The position numbers were made by a program, and so were the translations under genes. Shown one piece after another: positions 1 through 7,306 of a stretch of DNA of 14,158 nt. Under the pieces are notes generated by a model. That model had not been told where the DNA came from. It did not search any database and saw nothing but the letters and a program-made list of their open reading frames with translations. This DNA comes from CAZAQB01 sp964487155 (GTDB taxonomy: Bacteria > Pseudomonadota > Gammaproteobacteria > Nitrococcales > Nitrococcaceae): contig CAZAQB010000087.1 of assembly GCA_964487155.1 (NCBI GenBank), positions 1-14,158 on the forward strand, in the 5' to 3' direction. Each line of letters starts with the position of its first letter. Positions within the stretch are counted from its first letter, which is position 1.

Positions 1-1271
1 ACGGACTGCAGGCGCTGCTCCGCCGCCGGCAGACGCTCCCGATAGCGGGCGCGGCGCGTCTCCAGCATCTGGTCGAAGGCGGCCAGGTCGCGGCGGCGCG
101 CCTGCAGATGGCTGCGCAGGCCGTGCAGTTCACGGTAGGTGCGGGCCGCATGCTGAAACTCGTGGCTGGCCAGCAGGCCCGGTGGCAGCCACAGGGGGCC
201 GGAGCCCGCCAGCGCCCGCAGCGGGTCGGCGGGGGCCGCCACGCCCGGCCGTGGGGACACCGCCTCCAGCAGCAGGCCCTCGGCCAGCAGCGCCTGCTGG
301 CCATCGAGCCGGCGCAGTTCGTCCTCCAGGTCGCTGATGGTGGCCTGGTAGGCCGCCGCCGCCTGGCCCGCCGCGCCGAGCCGGTCGTAGGCGTAGGGGA
401 TCGCCAGGCGGGCCTCCTGCACCGAGGGGTCGGAGACCGGACGCTCCTCAAGCGTCAGCCAGGCACCCAGGGCGGAGCGCAGATCGCCGCCCTCGGCCAG
501 CGCCCAGCCGGCCCCCAGCAGGGCCCGGCCGCCGAACGGGCCATCCGCGCTGACCCGGGTGAGATGGGCCATGGCCTGCCGGGGGGAACCGGTGCCCAGC
601 AGGGTAAAGCCGGCGGTGAGGGCGGCCCGGTCGCGCAGCGCCAGCAGGTCATCGGAGGGACGCTCGGGCAGTTCCAGGGAGTCCAGCACCTGCAGCGCCC
701 GCTCGGTCTGGCCGGCGCGCAGCAGGGCAATGCCCAGGTTGACCCGGGCATAGGGCTGCAGCGCCTCGGGACCGCGCCACTGGGTGAGGTCGTCCACCGC
801 CTGGTTGGGCCGGCCCAGGCGCATGTCCACCAGGGCCGAGAGCAGCCGCCGCTGTCCGTCATGGCGCGCGGGCAGCGGGCCGCTCAGGGCGCGCAGCGCG
901 GCGCGGGCCACGCTCAGGTCGTCGCTGCGCAGCGCGATGCGGGCCAGCTGCAGCCACGCCTGGTGGCGCAGGTCGGGGGCGATGTCGTCGCCAAGCGCAT
1001 TACTGAAGCGCGCCAGGGCGTCGCGCCGCAGACCGTAGGCCAGGGCGAGACTCGCCTGCAGCACGGCGGCATCGCCGGTGTTGCCGGCCAGCCGACCCCG
1101 GGCGTCGGCCGCCATGAGCCGCGTCAGGGCGTCGAACAGGTCGTCCTGGTAGAAGTGGAACAGGGCCTCGCCGTAATGCGGCGAGCGCACGCTCTGGGCC
1201 ATCGCCGGCAGGGCGCCGGCGACGGCCAGCAACAGGCCGGCCAGGGGCAGCAGGACGCGCTTCACTCCCAT
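1..1271 (-). CDS. TPR-like exported protein, C-terminus beyond the window
   Basis: The minus strand reads open from an ATG at 1271 to the left edge (423 codons, no stop). The N-terminus is a clear signal peptide: basic MGVKR, a hydrophobic Leu/Ala core and a likely cleavage after AMAQ near residue 26, so the protein is exported. The mature part starts with YGEALFHFYQDDLFDALTRL and continues as Ala/Leu-rich paired helices with TPR spacing, for example ARVNLGIALLRAGQTERAL and GGRALLGAGWALAEGGDLRSAL. A more charged helical stretch near residues 310-420 may be coiled coil. A GTG at 1265 overlaps the upstream gene's stop as GTGA and is an alternative start; neither start has a well-placed Shine-Dalgarno, which fits translational coupling. 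TPR proteins of this kind are scaffolds, so partners probably lie in the same operon. The function is unknown and the family is inferred from repeat style only. Confidence 0.8.
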   Translation of the reverse strand, partial: MGVKRVLLPLAGLLLAVAGALPAMAQSVRSPHYGEALFHFYQDDLFDALTRLMAADARGRLAGNTGDAAVLQASLALAYGLRRDALARFSNALGDDIAPDLRHQAWLQLARIALRSDDLSVARAALRALSGPLPARHDGQRRLLSALVDMRLGRPNQAVDDLTQWRGPEALQPYARVNLGIALLRAGQTERALQVLDSLELPERPSDDLLALRDRAALTAGFTLLGTGSPRQAMAHLTRVSADGPFGGRALLGAGWALAEGGDLRSALGAWLTLEERPVSDPSVQEARLAIPYAYDRLGAAGQAAAAYQATISDLEDELRRLDGQQALLAEGLLLEAVSPRPGVAAPADPLRALAGSGPLWLPPGLLASHEFQHAARTYRELHGLRSHLQARRRDLAAFDQMLETRRARYRERLPAAEQRLQS

Positions 1272-1810
1272 CGGCGGATATCGAATTCCGGCTGCTGGCG
1301 GGCCTCGCTGTCGCGGATGCGCAGCTCCAGATACTGCGGGCCCAGTCCCTTGTCCACGGTGGTTTCCGCGGCCCGCCGGTAGTCCCGCCCGTTGGGGCCC
1401 TTGCCGGTGAACACGGCCATCACCTGGTGCTCGCCCCGGGCCAGGTTGGCGGTGTGCAGCCGCTGCACCGCGCCCCGGCGCAGGGCCTCCAGTTCCCGGG
1501 GCGTGTAGAGGTGGGCGGCCACCGGCTCGCCGTTCACCTCCAGCTTCACCGAGTCCAGGGCGAAGAACTCGCCCACGTCCAGGGACAGGAAGAACTGCAC
1601 CTGGGTGCTGGAGGGGAACAGCAGTTCTTCCTCTAGGACGAACAGTTCCCGGTTGAGCTCCAGGACATCCCGCTTGAGGGCCTCGACTTCGGCGTTCAGG
1701 GCACTGTCGTCAGCGGTCGGCTCAGGCGGCTGCTGGGCGCCGGCACCGCTGCTCGCGAGGGCCATGAGGCCGAGCACCAGCCCGAGGCCCAGGGCATGAA
1801 TTCTGGTCAT
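1262..1810 (-). CDS. uncharacterised exported protein with N-terminal coiled coil
   Basis: This encodes 182 aa. I chose the ATG at 1810 because MTRIHALGLGLVLGLMALAS is a good signal peptide ending near AGAQ, and GGGG lies about 8 bases upstream; a longer frame to 1924 would bury the signal. After a short linker, residues about 36-65 (LNAEVEALKRDVLELNRELF and on) form a heptad-like helix. A beta-rich region follows, with FFLSLDVGEFFALDSVKLEV, then a module reading HQVMAVFTGKGPNGRDYRR and ending QQPEFDIRRWE. It overlaps the start of the TPR gene, so the two are probably made together. From memory, similar proteins occur beside TPR genes in other gammaproteobacteria and are sometimes labelled AraC-type regulators; nothing here looks DNA-binding, and the signal peptide argues against it. 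The gap of 128 bases after apbE leaves room for its own promoter, but I see no convincing one. Function unknown. Confidence 0.82.
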   Translation of the reverse strand: MTRIHALGLGLVLGLMALASSGAGAQQPPEPTADDSALNAEVEALKRDVLELNRELFVLEEELLFPSSTQVQFFLSLDVGEFFALDSVKLEVNGEPVAAHLYTPRELEALRRGAVQRLHTANLARGEHQVMAVFTGKGPNGRDYRRAAETTVDKGLGPQYLELRIRDSEARQQPEFDIRRWE

Positions 1811-1938
1811 CCGGCTACCCCGCCTGGTGAATTGCATTGGCTGGACAAAGGGGGATGTTGCCCCGGCCTGCCCTGGAGGGATGCGAAAGAGGCCACAAAC
1901 GTTCCCTTCCCGGAGGCAAGACACTAATCGTGACGGAA

Positions 1939-2919
1939 TCAGTCGGCGAGATCCCTGAGCCCGGCGCTGAAGCGCATCCGGCCCGCGGCGTCCACCACCA
2001 CCGCCTCGAAGCCCTCCAGGGTCTCGATCAGCGCCAGGCCTCGCTCGGGACCCAGCACGAAGACGCTGGTGGAGAGGGCGTCGGTGGCGGTGGCATCCGG
2101 GCCCAGCACGGTGACGCTGCGCACCGAGCGGGCGGAATCGCCGGTGTCGGGGTCCAGGATGTGGTGGTAGCGCACCCCCTGCTCGTCGAAGTAGCGCTCG
2201 TAGTCCCCCGAGGTGGAGACCGCCTCGTCCACCACCGGAATGCGGGCCACCAGGGCGTCCGCGTCCCGCGGATCCTGGATGCCCACCACCCAGGGCCGGC
2301 CGCGGCGGTCGCCCAGCAGCCGGGTATCGCCGCCGGCGCTGACCTGGCCGTGGGCGATGCCGTGCTCGCGCAGCACCTGCGTGCCCCGCTCCACGGCGTA
2401 GCCCTTGGCGATGCCACCGAGGTCGATGCGCACCCCCGGCTGGCGGAAGCGCACGCTGGGGCCGTCCGGGTTCACCAGCACGTGGCGATAGTCCACCGCC
2501 GGCAGGCGTTGCCGGATTGCCTCGGCTTCCGGCCGGCGCCGGTCACGGAACCTGTACAGGTGGCCGACGCTGGCGTAGGTGATGTCGAACGCGCCCCCGG
2601 TCAGCTCGGAGAACTCCCGGGCCCGCGCCAGCAGGTCGGCGAACTCCCGGCTCACCATCACCGGCTCCCGGGCCGCGCGGGCGTTGACCCGGGAGATCTC
2701 GCTGTCCGGCCGGTAGGGGCTCATGGCGGCGTCGATGCGCCGCAACTCCGCGAGCACCGCGGCAACCGCCCGGGCGGCGCGGCTGTCCTGCTCGTGGTAG
2801 GCGGTCACCCGCACCGAGGTGCCCATCACCGCGGCCTCGCGGCTCACCCAGCCTGCCTGGGCCGCGGGAATCAGCGCCAGGCACAGCACTGCGGCCAGGA
2901 ATGCGGCGGCGCGGCTCAC
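1939..2919 (-). CDS. apbE: FAD:protein FMN transferase (ApbE)
   Basis: ApbE uses FAD to attach FMN covalently to a Thr/Ser of exported flavoproteins such as Nqr or Rnf subunits, acting on the periplasmic side of the membrane. The 326-aa product has a signal peptide (cleavage likely after AQA, residue 22) and no lipobox cysteine, so it is probably periplasmic rather than a lipoprotein. Family motifs run in order: MGTSVRVTAY (32-41), DAAMSPYRPDSEIS (63-76), GGAFDITYASVGHLY (108-122), DLGGIAKGYAVERG (166-179), SAGGDTRLLG (194-203), HHILDPDTG (252-260) and DALSTSVFVLG (280-290). In that last motif D280 and T284 match the metal-binding positions of the family. A GAGGT ribosome site lies just before the ATG. 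No flavoprotein target or electron-transport operon is seen nearby, so its client must be encoded elsewhere. Family assignment is secure. Confidence 0.96.
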   Translation of the reverse strand: MSRAAAFLAAVLCLALIPAAQAGWVSREAAVMGTSVRVTAYHEQDSRAARAVAAVLAELRRIDAAMSPYRPDSEISRVNARAAREPVMVSREFADLLARAREFSELTGGAFDITYASVGHLYRFRDRRRPEAEAIRQRLPAVDYRHVLVNPDGPSVRFRQPGVRIDLGGIAKGYAVERGTQVLREHGIAHGQVSAGGDTRLLGDRRGRPWVVGIQDPRDADALVARIPVVDEAVSTSGDYERYFDEQGVRYHHILDPDTGDSARSVRSVTVLGPDATATDALSTSVFVLGPERGLALIETLEGFEAVVVDAAGRMRFSAGLRDLAD

Positions 2920-2951
2920 GACGGCACCTCAGAGCAGGGCAGGGGCAGGGG

Positions 2952-2980
2952 AGGCTAGCCAACCTGCTCCCCGCCGACAA
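2952..2980 (-). promoter_or_regulatory. possible apbE promoter
   Basis: On the minus strand TTGTCG (2980-2975) and TAGCCT (2957-2952) are separated by 17 bases and end about 33 bases before the apbE ATG. The spacing is ideal but both hexamers are weak (4/6 and 3/6 matches to sigma70), so this is only a candidate. Confidence 0.25.
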
Positions 2981-3039
2981 GCCGTCGCCGGGCGCCGACG
3001 CTGGGCCGCGAAGGCGGGTTGTGATTGACTACCCAAAGG

Positions 3040-3052
3040 GGTGTTGAACACC
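3040..3052. repeat. 13-base palindrome before the DUF4124 gene
   Basis: GGTGTTGAACACC is a perfect 6+1+6 inverted repeat ending 13 bases before the ATG at 3066, in the gap between the divergent apbE and DUF4124 genes. It could be an operator half-site pair, or a small hairpin next to the ribosome site GGGGTGGAG. I cannot match it to a known regulator. Confidence 0.35.
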
Positions 3053-3065
3053 ACGGGGTGGAGCG

Positions 3066-3515
3066 ATGGGATCCCTGATCCGCTTACTGTTCTGCGCGCT
3101 GTTGTGGGCTGCCCTGGCGGCGCCGGCCACGGCAGAGGTCTACCGCTGGGAAGACGCCCAGGGCAACGTGCATTTCGGTGACCGGCCGCCTGCGGGTGCC
3201 GCCACCCAGGCCCTGGACCCGGCGGCCCCGCCCCACCCGGGCGCTTCGACGGCGCAGCGCCTGGAGCGCCAGCGGCGCTACCTGGAGGTCACCGACCAGG
3301 AGCGCCGCCAGCAGGCGGCTGAACGGGAGCGGGCCGCCCGGGAGGCGGCGCGCCGGCAGAGCAACTGCCGCCAGGCCCGGGCCCGGTTGGAGCGGGCCCG
3401 CAGCGCGAGCTATCTCTACAACGACACCCCAGATGGCCGGGTGGTGCTGGACGACCGGCAGCGGGCGGCCCACACCGCCGGTCTGCGGCAGGCGGTGGCG
3501 CAATGGTGCGGCTGA
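3066..3515 (+). CDS. small exported DUF4124-domain protein
   Basis: The product has 149 aa and a signal peptide (MGSLIRLLFCALLWAALAAP, cleavage after ATA near residue 23). It is followed directly by the DUF4124 signature EVYRWEDAQGNVHFGDRPP (24-42), common in small envelope proteins of proteobacteria. Residues about 63-115 are highly charged and helical (many Arg, Glu and Gln), probably coiled coil. Two late cysteines, C101 and C148, are the only ones in the predicted mature chain and could form a disulfide; a tail with YLYNDTPDGRVVLDD lies between them. A GGGGTGGAG ribosome site precedes the ATG. Its last 13 bases overlap the start of the S8 peptidase gene, so the two are likely co-expressed, and it may assist or regulate the peptidase; that link is inference. 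The role of DUF4124 proteins is not established. Confidence 0.88.
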   Translation: MGSLIRLLFCALLWAALAAPATAEVYRWEDAQGNVHFGDRPPAGAATQALDPAAPPHPGASTAQRLERQRRYLEVTDQERRQQAAERERAAREAARRQSNCRQARARLERARSASYLYNDTPDGRVVLDDRQRAAHTAGLRQAVAQWCG

Positions 3516-6097
3516 CGGCGCTGCTGGCGGCCGCGCTGCTGGCGGGCTGCGGGGGTGGCGGCGATGGCGACGGCGTGCCGGTGAGCGGCCTGGTGCGGCT
3601 GGTGCCGGGCACGGTGGGGGACGGCGATTCCAACGACCCCAATGCCCTGCTGATCCCCAACGACACTCCCGCCCAGGCCCAGGTGCTCGAGAATCCCGCC
3701 AGCAGCGGCGGCTTCGTCTCCGGCCGCCCCACCGGCCGCGCGGGCGACGTGTTCGAGGCGGCGGCCGACCGCTCCGACTTCTACCGGGTGGTGCTGGCCG
3801 CTGGCCAGGCGGTATCGGTGACCCGGGCCGGCGTCATCGACGCCCTGCCGGGCAGCGCCGCGGCGCCCCTGCCGGCCGCCGATGTGGACCTGCGGCTGCT
3901 GAGCCTGGACGGCGACCCGGTGACCGACCCGGGGGGGCAGCCCGTGGACACGCTTGACCAGGCGCCGGCGCCGGTGAAGAGCCTGGTCAGCCCGGCGAAC
4001 GGCGAGTTCGTGCTGGAGGTGCGGGCCACCATCAACAGTGACGGGCTCGAAGGCGTGGCGACCTACAACCTGGGCCTCGCCGGCGGTCTGGTGGCGGCGC
4101 TGGGCCTGGCGCCGCCGGCGGATTTCGTGCCCGGCCAGGTGGTGGTGCGCTTGCGCGACGAGGCAGCGGCGCCGGGCCTGCAGGGACTGCGGGCTCTGGG
4201 GGGCGGTCCCGGGCGCACCCGGCTCTACGCCCTGGACTCGGCACCCGGCCGCGCCGGGGCCCTGCCGCGCCTGGACCACCCGGCCTCCGCCGACGCGACC
4301 CTGGCCCGGGTGGCGGCGCTGCGGGCCGATCCCCGGGTGGCCTTCGCCGCGCCCAACTACCGGGTGCGGCCCCTGCTGGAGCCCACCGATCTCGCCAACC
4401 CGGACCCCCGCTACGCCGATCAGCGCTGGCACTACCAGCTGATCGGCCTGCCTCAGGCATGGCAGGTGAGCACCGGTGACCCGGCGCCCCAGGCGGCCCC
4501 CGGCGGCACCCGCTGTGAGACTGGCGACGTGGTGGTGGCGGTGGTGGACACCGGCATCGTGGCGGCGCACCCGGACCTGGACGCCAAGCTGGTGGACGGC
4601 TTCGATTTCATCTCCGATCCCCAGTTCGCCGGCGACGGTGACGGCCTGGACCCGGATCCCTCCGACCCCGGCGAGATGGTCCACGGCACCCACGTGGCCG
4701 GCACCGTCGGGGCGGAGGCCGGCAACGGCGAGGGCGGCGTCGGGGTCTCCTGGGGCACCTGCCTGATGCCCCTGCGGGCGGTCTCCGAGCAGGGCGGGAC
4801 GCTGTTCGACGTGCTCCAGGCCGCCCGCTACGCGGCGGGGCTGCCCAACGACTCCGGCCTGTTCCCAAGCCGTCCTGCGGACATCATCAATTTCTCCCTG
4901 GGCGGTGCGGCCGGCGCCGAGTTCGAGGCCGCCTTCCGGGAGATTCGCGACCAGGCGGTGATGATGTTCGCCGCCGCCGGCAACGACGGCGCGGCCGTGC
5001 CGGTCTACCCGGCAGCCCTGGAGTCGGTGGTAGGGGTGGGCGCGGTGGGTCCCCAGGGGCTGCCTGCCGGTTATTCCAACAGCGGTGACCACGTGGGGCT
5101 GGTGGCGCCGGGGGGTACCATGCCGGCACCCGGCCAGGGGGTGCTCAGCACCTGGCTGCGCCGGCCGCCGGGGGTGCCGGCCCTGGAGCTGACGTACGCC
5201 TACCTGGTGGGCACCTCGATGGCTACCCCCCATGTCTCCGGGGTGGCGGCGCTGATGGAGTCCGCCAGCCGGGAGCAGGGGGCCGGTGCGCGAGACCTGG
5301 GCCCGGGGGAGTTCGGCTGCCTGCTCACCAGCGGCGCGCTGACCGTGCCGCCGGATGGGCTCGTTCCCGGGGAGCGCACCCCGCAGCTGGGCTTTGGTCT
5401 GCTGGACGCGGCGGCGGCGGTGACCCGGGCCCGGGAGTTCGGCGCCGGCGCGCCCCTGCCGGAGGCCTTCGTGCAGGTCTCGCCGGGCCGGCTCGACCTG
5501 GGCACCCTGTTCGACCGGGCCCAGGTGAGCGCGACTCTGGCCTGTACCGAGGGGCAGGTCCGCGCCGCGGTGGACGTGCCCTGGCTGCAGGTCACCCCGC
5601 TGGCCCCGGGCGGGCCTTTCGCGGTGCAGCTCGACCGCAGCGACCCCACCCTGGTGCCGGCGGCGGACGGTTCGCCGGTGATCGCCCAGGCGAGCCTGAT
5701 GGCCCGGGCGGATGCGGTGGAACCGGCGCTGGTGCCGGTGGTGGCTATCGTCGGCGCGCCCGCCGCCACCCCTGGCGCTGGCGCCCTCTACCTGCAACTG
5801 CGCGACCTGTCCGGCGGCGTGCTTCAGCTGCGACTCGCCACCGACGCTGCCGGCCTGGCCCCGTTCCGGTTCGCGGCCGTGTCGCCGGGGACCTACGACC
5901 TGCTGGTCAGTACCGACCTGGACAACGACGGCCTGCTGTGCGATGCGGGGGAGGCCTGCCAGCGGCGCTCCGGCCTGCAGGTAGGCCCGGAGGGCCGGTC
6001 CGGCCTGGAGCTGAACCTGACCTTCCTGCCGCCGGCCATCACCCAGGCCCGGGGGCTGTCCGCCGAGGCGGTGCAGCGGCGAAGGCAGACTGACTAG
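3503..6097 (+). CDS. subtilisin-like (S8) serine peptidase, lipoprotein
   Basis: This 864-aa peptidase starts with a lipoprotein signal, LTALLAAALLAGC, so C16 should be lipidated; Gly at +2 suggests outer-membrane sorting. Residues about 52-195 resemble a PPC (pre-peptidase C-terminal-type) beta domain (NDTPAQAQ, SDFYRVVLAAGQAVSVTRAG). Residues about 205-300 look like an S8 propeptide (FVPGQVVVRLRDE, ADPRVAFAAPNY). The catalytic domain (about 305-640) has the full triad: D349 in VVAVVDTGI, H394 in HGTHVAG and S572 in GTSMATPHVSG, with oxyanion N494 in AAAGNDG. A beta domain around 655-750 (VPWLQVTPLAPGG) is BACON-like in style. The C-terminal beta domain has an Asp-rich loop, DLDNDGLLCDAGEAC (805-819), that could bind calcium. 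The layout recalls secreted S8 peptidases of the MprA type. Its stop codon touches the left end of a repeat element. Substrate unknown. Confidence 0.95.
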   Translation: MVRLTALLAAALLAGCGGGGDGDGVPVSGLVRLVPGTVGDGDSNDPNALLIPNDTPAQAQVLENPASSGGFVSGRPTGRAGDVFEAAADRSDFYRVVLAAGQAVSVTRAGVIDALPGSAAAPLPAADVDLRLLSLDGDPVTDPGGQPVDTLDQAPAPVKSLVSPANGEFVLEVRATINSDGLEGVATYNLGLAGGLVAALGLAPPADFVPGQVVVRLRDEAAAPGLQGLRALGGGPGRTRLYALDSAPGRAGALPRLDHPASADATLARVAALRADPRVAFAAPNYRVRPLLEPTDLANPDPRYADQRWHYQLIGLPQAWQVSTGDPAPQAAPGGTRCETGDVVVAVVDTGIVAAHPDLDAKLVDGFDFISDPQFAGDGDGLDPDPSDPGEMVHGTHVAGTVGAEAGNGEGGVGVSWGTCLMPLRAVSEQGGTLFDVLQAARYAAGLPNDSGLFPSRPADIINFSLGGAAGAEFEAAFREIRDQAVMMFAAAGNDGAAVPVYPAALESVVGVGAVGPQGLPAGYSNSGDHVGLVAPGGTMPAPGQGVLSTWLRRPPGVPALELTYAYLVGTSMATPHVSGVAALMESASREQGAGARDLGPGEFGCLLTSGALTVPPDGLVPGERTPQLGFGLLDAAAAVTRAREFGAGAPLPEAFVQVSPGRLDLGTLFDRAQVSATLACTEGQVRAAVDVPWLQVTPLAPGGPFAVQLDRSDPTLVPAADGSPVIAQASLMARADAVEPALVPVVAIVGAPAATPGAGALYLQLRDLSGGVLQLRLATDAAGLAPFRFAAVSPGTYDLLVSTDLDNDGLLCDAGEACQRRSGLQVGPEGRSGLELNLTFLPPAITQARGLSAEAVQRRRQTD

Positions 6098-6356
6098 CCG
6101 CGAGATGGACGCAAGATGAAAGCGGGAGAAGGGGCCGCAGATGAACGCGGATGAACGCAGATTGCGTAATGGCCTGGGGTTCGGCTGGCGCCTCGTCGAG
6201 GTGGCGCTCCGCGGGCAACTCGGGACGCCCCGGCTCCGTCAGGCTGTCCGGAGGCCTATCGATGCCGACCCCTCTGCGAATCCGCGTTCATCTGCGTCCA
6301 TCCGCGGCTGATTCCCTCATCTCCCATTCGCGTCCATCGCGCGTGCATCTCGCGGC
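6097..6356 (+). repeat. MITE-like interspersed repeat, copy 1 (complete ends)
   Basis: This 260-base element fills most of the gap between the converging S8 peptidase and speE genes. It is bounded by an 11-base perfect inverted repeat, GCCGCGAGATG at 6097-6107 and CATCTCGCGGC at 6346-6356. Inside lies a second inverted pair built of CGCAGATGAACGC-type units (6135-6160 against 6282-6307, 22 of 26 positions pairing). The core holds a short hairpin, CCTC-GTC-GAGG, within 6183-6216. A second copy lies at 7307-7551 in the same orientation; the stretches 6183-6216 and 6253-6274 are identical in both. No transposase and no obvious target-site duplication are visible. I recall CGCAGATGAACGC-type repeats from intergenic regions of other GC-rich proteobacteria, but cannot verify a family name. 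Confidence 0.85.
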
Positions 6357-6377
6357 CGGACGCTTTCCGGACTTGAC

Positions 6378-7238
6378 TCAACCGCCGCCGAACACCCCGC
6401 GGCAGAACTCCGGCGCGGCCAGCGCCGCCTGGTGGATGCCCGCGTTGTAGTAGCGGGTCGGAAAGGGCCGCGCCGCGGCGTCCTCGGCCCGGAACCGCCG
6501 CGGGTCGCAGTCCTTGCCGGACAGGGTCGCGCTCCACCAGCCGCCGGGGTAGCTGGGCAGCGGAAAGGGCAGGGTCTGGCGCTGGCGGAAACCGGCCCCC
6601 CCGAGGGCGGCGTGCAGATCGGCGATGATGGTCTCAAGGTGCAGCAGCGGCGACTCGCTCTGCTGAACCAGCACCCCCCCGGGGCGCAGCGCCCGGTACA
6701 CGTCGGCCAGGAATTCCGGGCCGAACAGGCCTTCGGCGATGCCCACTGGGTCGGTGCTGTCGATGATCACCACGTCCAGGGACTCCGCCGGCGTCTCCTG
6801 CAGGTGGGCCACGCCGTCAGCGAAGCGCAGCTCCGAGCGCGGGTCGGTGTTGGCCTCGCAGAGTTCGGGGAAGAAGCGCTCCGCCGCCCGGGTCACCGCC
6901 GGGTCGATTTCCACCTGGGTGGCGCGGCCTACGCCGGGGTGGCGCAGCACCTCGCGCAGCGTGCCGCAGTCGCCGCCGCCGATGATCAGCACGTCCCGGG
7001 GCGCGGCGTGGGTGAACAGCGCCGGGTGGGTCATCATCTCGTGGTAGATGAAGTTGTCCCGGCCGGTCAGCATGATGCAGCCGTCGATGGCCATCAGCCG
7101 GCCCCACTGGCGGGTTTCAAAGACCTCGATGCGCTGGTAGTCCGAGCGCTCCTCGTGGAGCTTGCCGGTGATCTCCACCGAGAACGCCACCCCCTCGGCG
7201 GGATAGGCCTCGGAAAACCAGTTCTCGTCCAGGGTCAT
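6378..7238 (-). CDS. speE: spermidine synthase
   Basis: SpeE transfers an aminopropyl group from decarboxylated S-adenosylmethionine to putrescine, giving spermidine and methylthioadenosine, in the cytoplasm. The ATG at 7238 gives 286 aa, the usual bacterial size, with GGAG six bases upstream; the frame runs further upstream but only into repeat sequence. The N-terminal beta domain (LHEERSDYQRIEVFET, 28-42) precedes the Rossmann-like domain. Key motifs are LMAIDGCIMLTGRDNFIYHEMM (48-69), the nucleotide loop IIGGGDCGTLREV (85-97), VEIDPAV (109-115) and the catalytic IIDSTDPVG (158-166) with D160 and D163. QQSESPLL, PFPLPSYPGGWWSATL and TRYYNAGIHQAA complete the substrate side. GGGDC in place of GGGDG is, as I recall, normal in one SpeE clade. 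The gene is divergent from speA and flanked on both sides by copies of one repeat. No speD (AdoMet decarboxylase) is in the window. Confidence 0.95.
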   Translation of the reverse strand: MTLDENWFSEAYPAEGVAFSVEITGKLHEERSDYQRIEVFETRQWGRLMAIDGCIMLTGRDNFIYHEMMTHPALFTHAAPRDVLIIGGGDCGTLREVLRHPGVGRATQVEIDPAVTRAAERFFPELCEANTDPRSELRFADGVAHLQETPAESLDVVIIDSTDPVGIAEGLFGPEFLADVYRALRPGGVLVQQSESPLLHLETIIADLHAALGGAGFRQRQTLPFPLPSYPGGWWSATLSGKDCDPRRFRAEDAAARPFPTRYYNAGIHQAALAAPEFCRGVFGGG

Positions 7239-7306
7239 GGGGCGCTCCGATGTCGCTTGCGGACCGGGCGGAAGTCTAACCCGTGAGCGTGCCGGGAAAG
7301 AGCATA

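Noticed and set aside
108..1382. 424-codon plus-strand frame over the TPR gene
   Set aside because: The minus strand carries a signal peptide and regular TPR-style helices through the same bases; the plus-strand product is Gln/Gly/Arg-rich with no family resemblance.
3416..5797. 793-codon open frame antisense to the S8 peptidase
   Set aside because: It lies wholly against a peptidase with an intact catalytic triad and family domains. The product is low-complexity (Gly/Arg/His/Gln-rich) without motifs, typical of the antisense frame of very GC-rich genes.
6356..6370. Terminator between the convergent S8 peptidase and speE genes
   Set aside because: CCGGA-CGCTT-TCCGG is only a five-base stem and has no following T-run on either strand.
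6151..6450. Small ORFs inside the repeat copies that appear conserved as proteins
   Set aside because: Differences between the copies fall mostly at codon positions 1 and 2 and change residues, and the frame in copy 1 runs on into antisense speE, so protein-level selection is not supported.
6462..7238. GGGDC instead of GGGDG in the spermidine synthase nucleotide loop
   Set aside because: The rest of the active site is intact, and I recall this variant from a common SpeE clade, so it is not a sign of lost activity.
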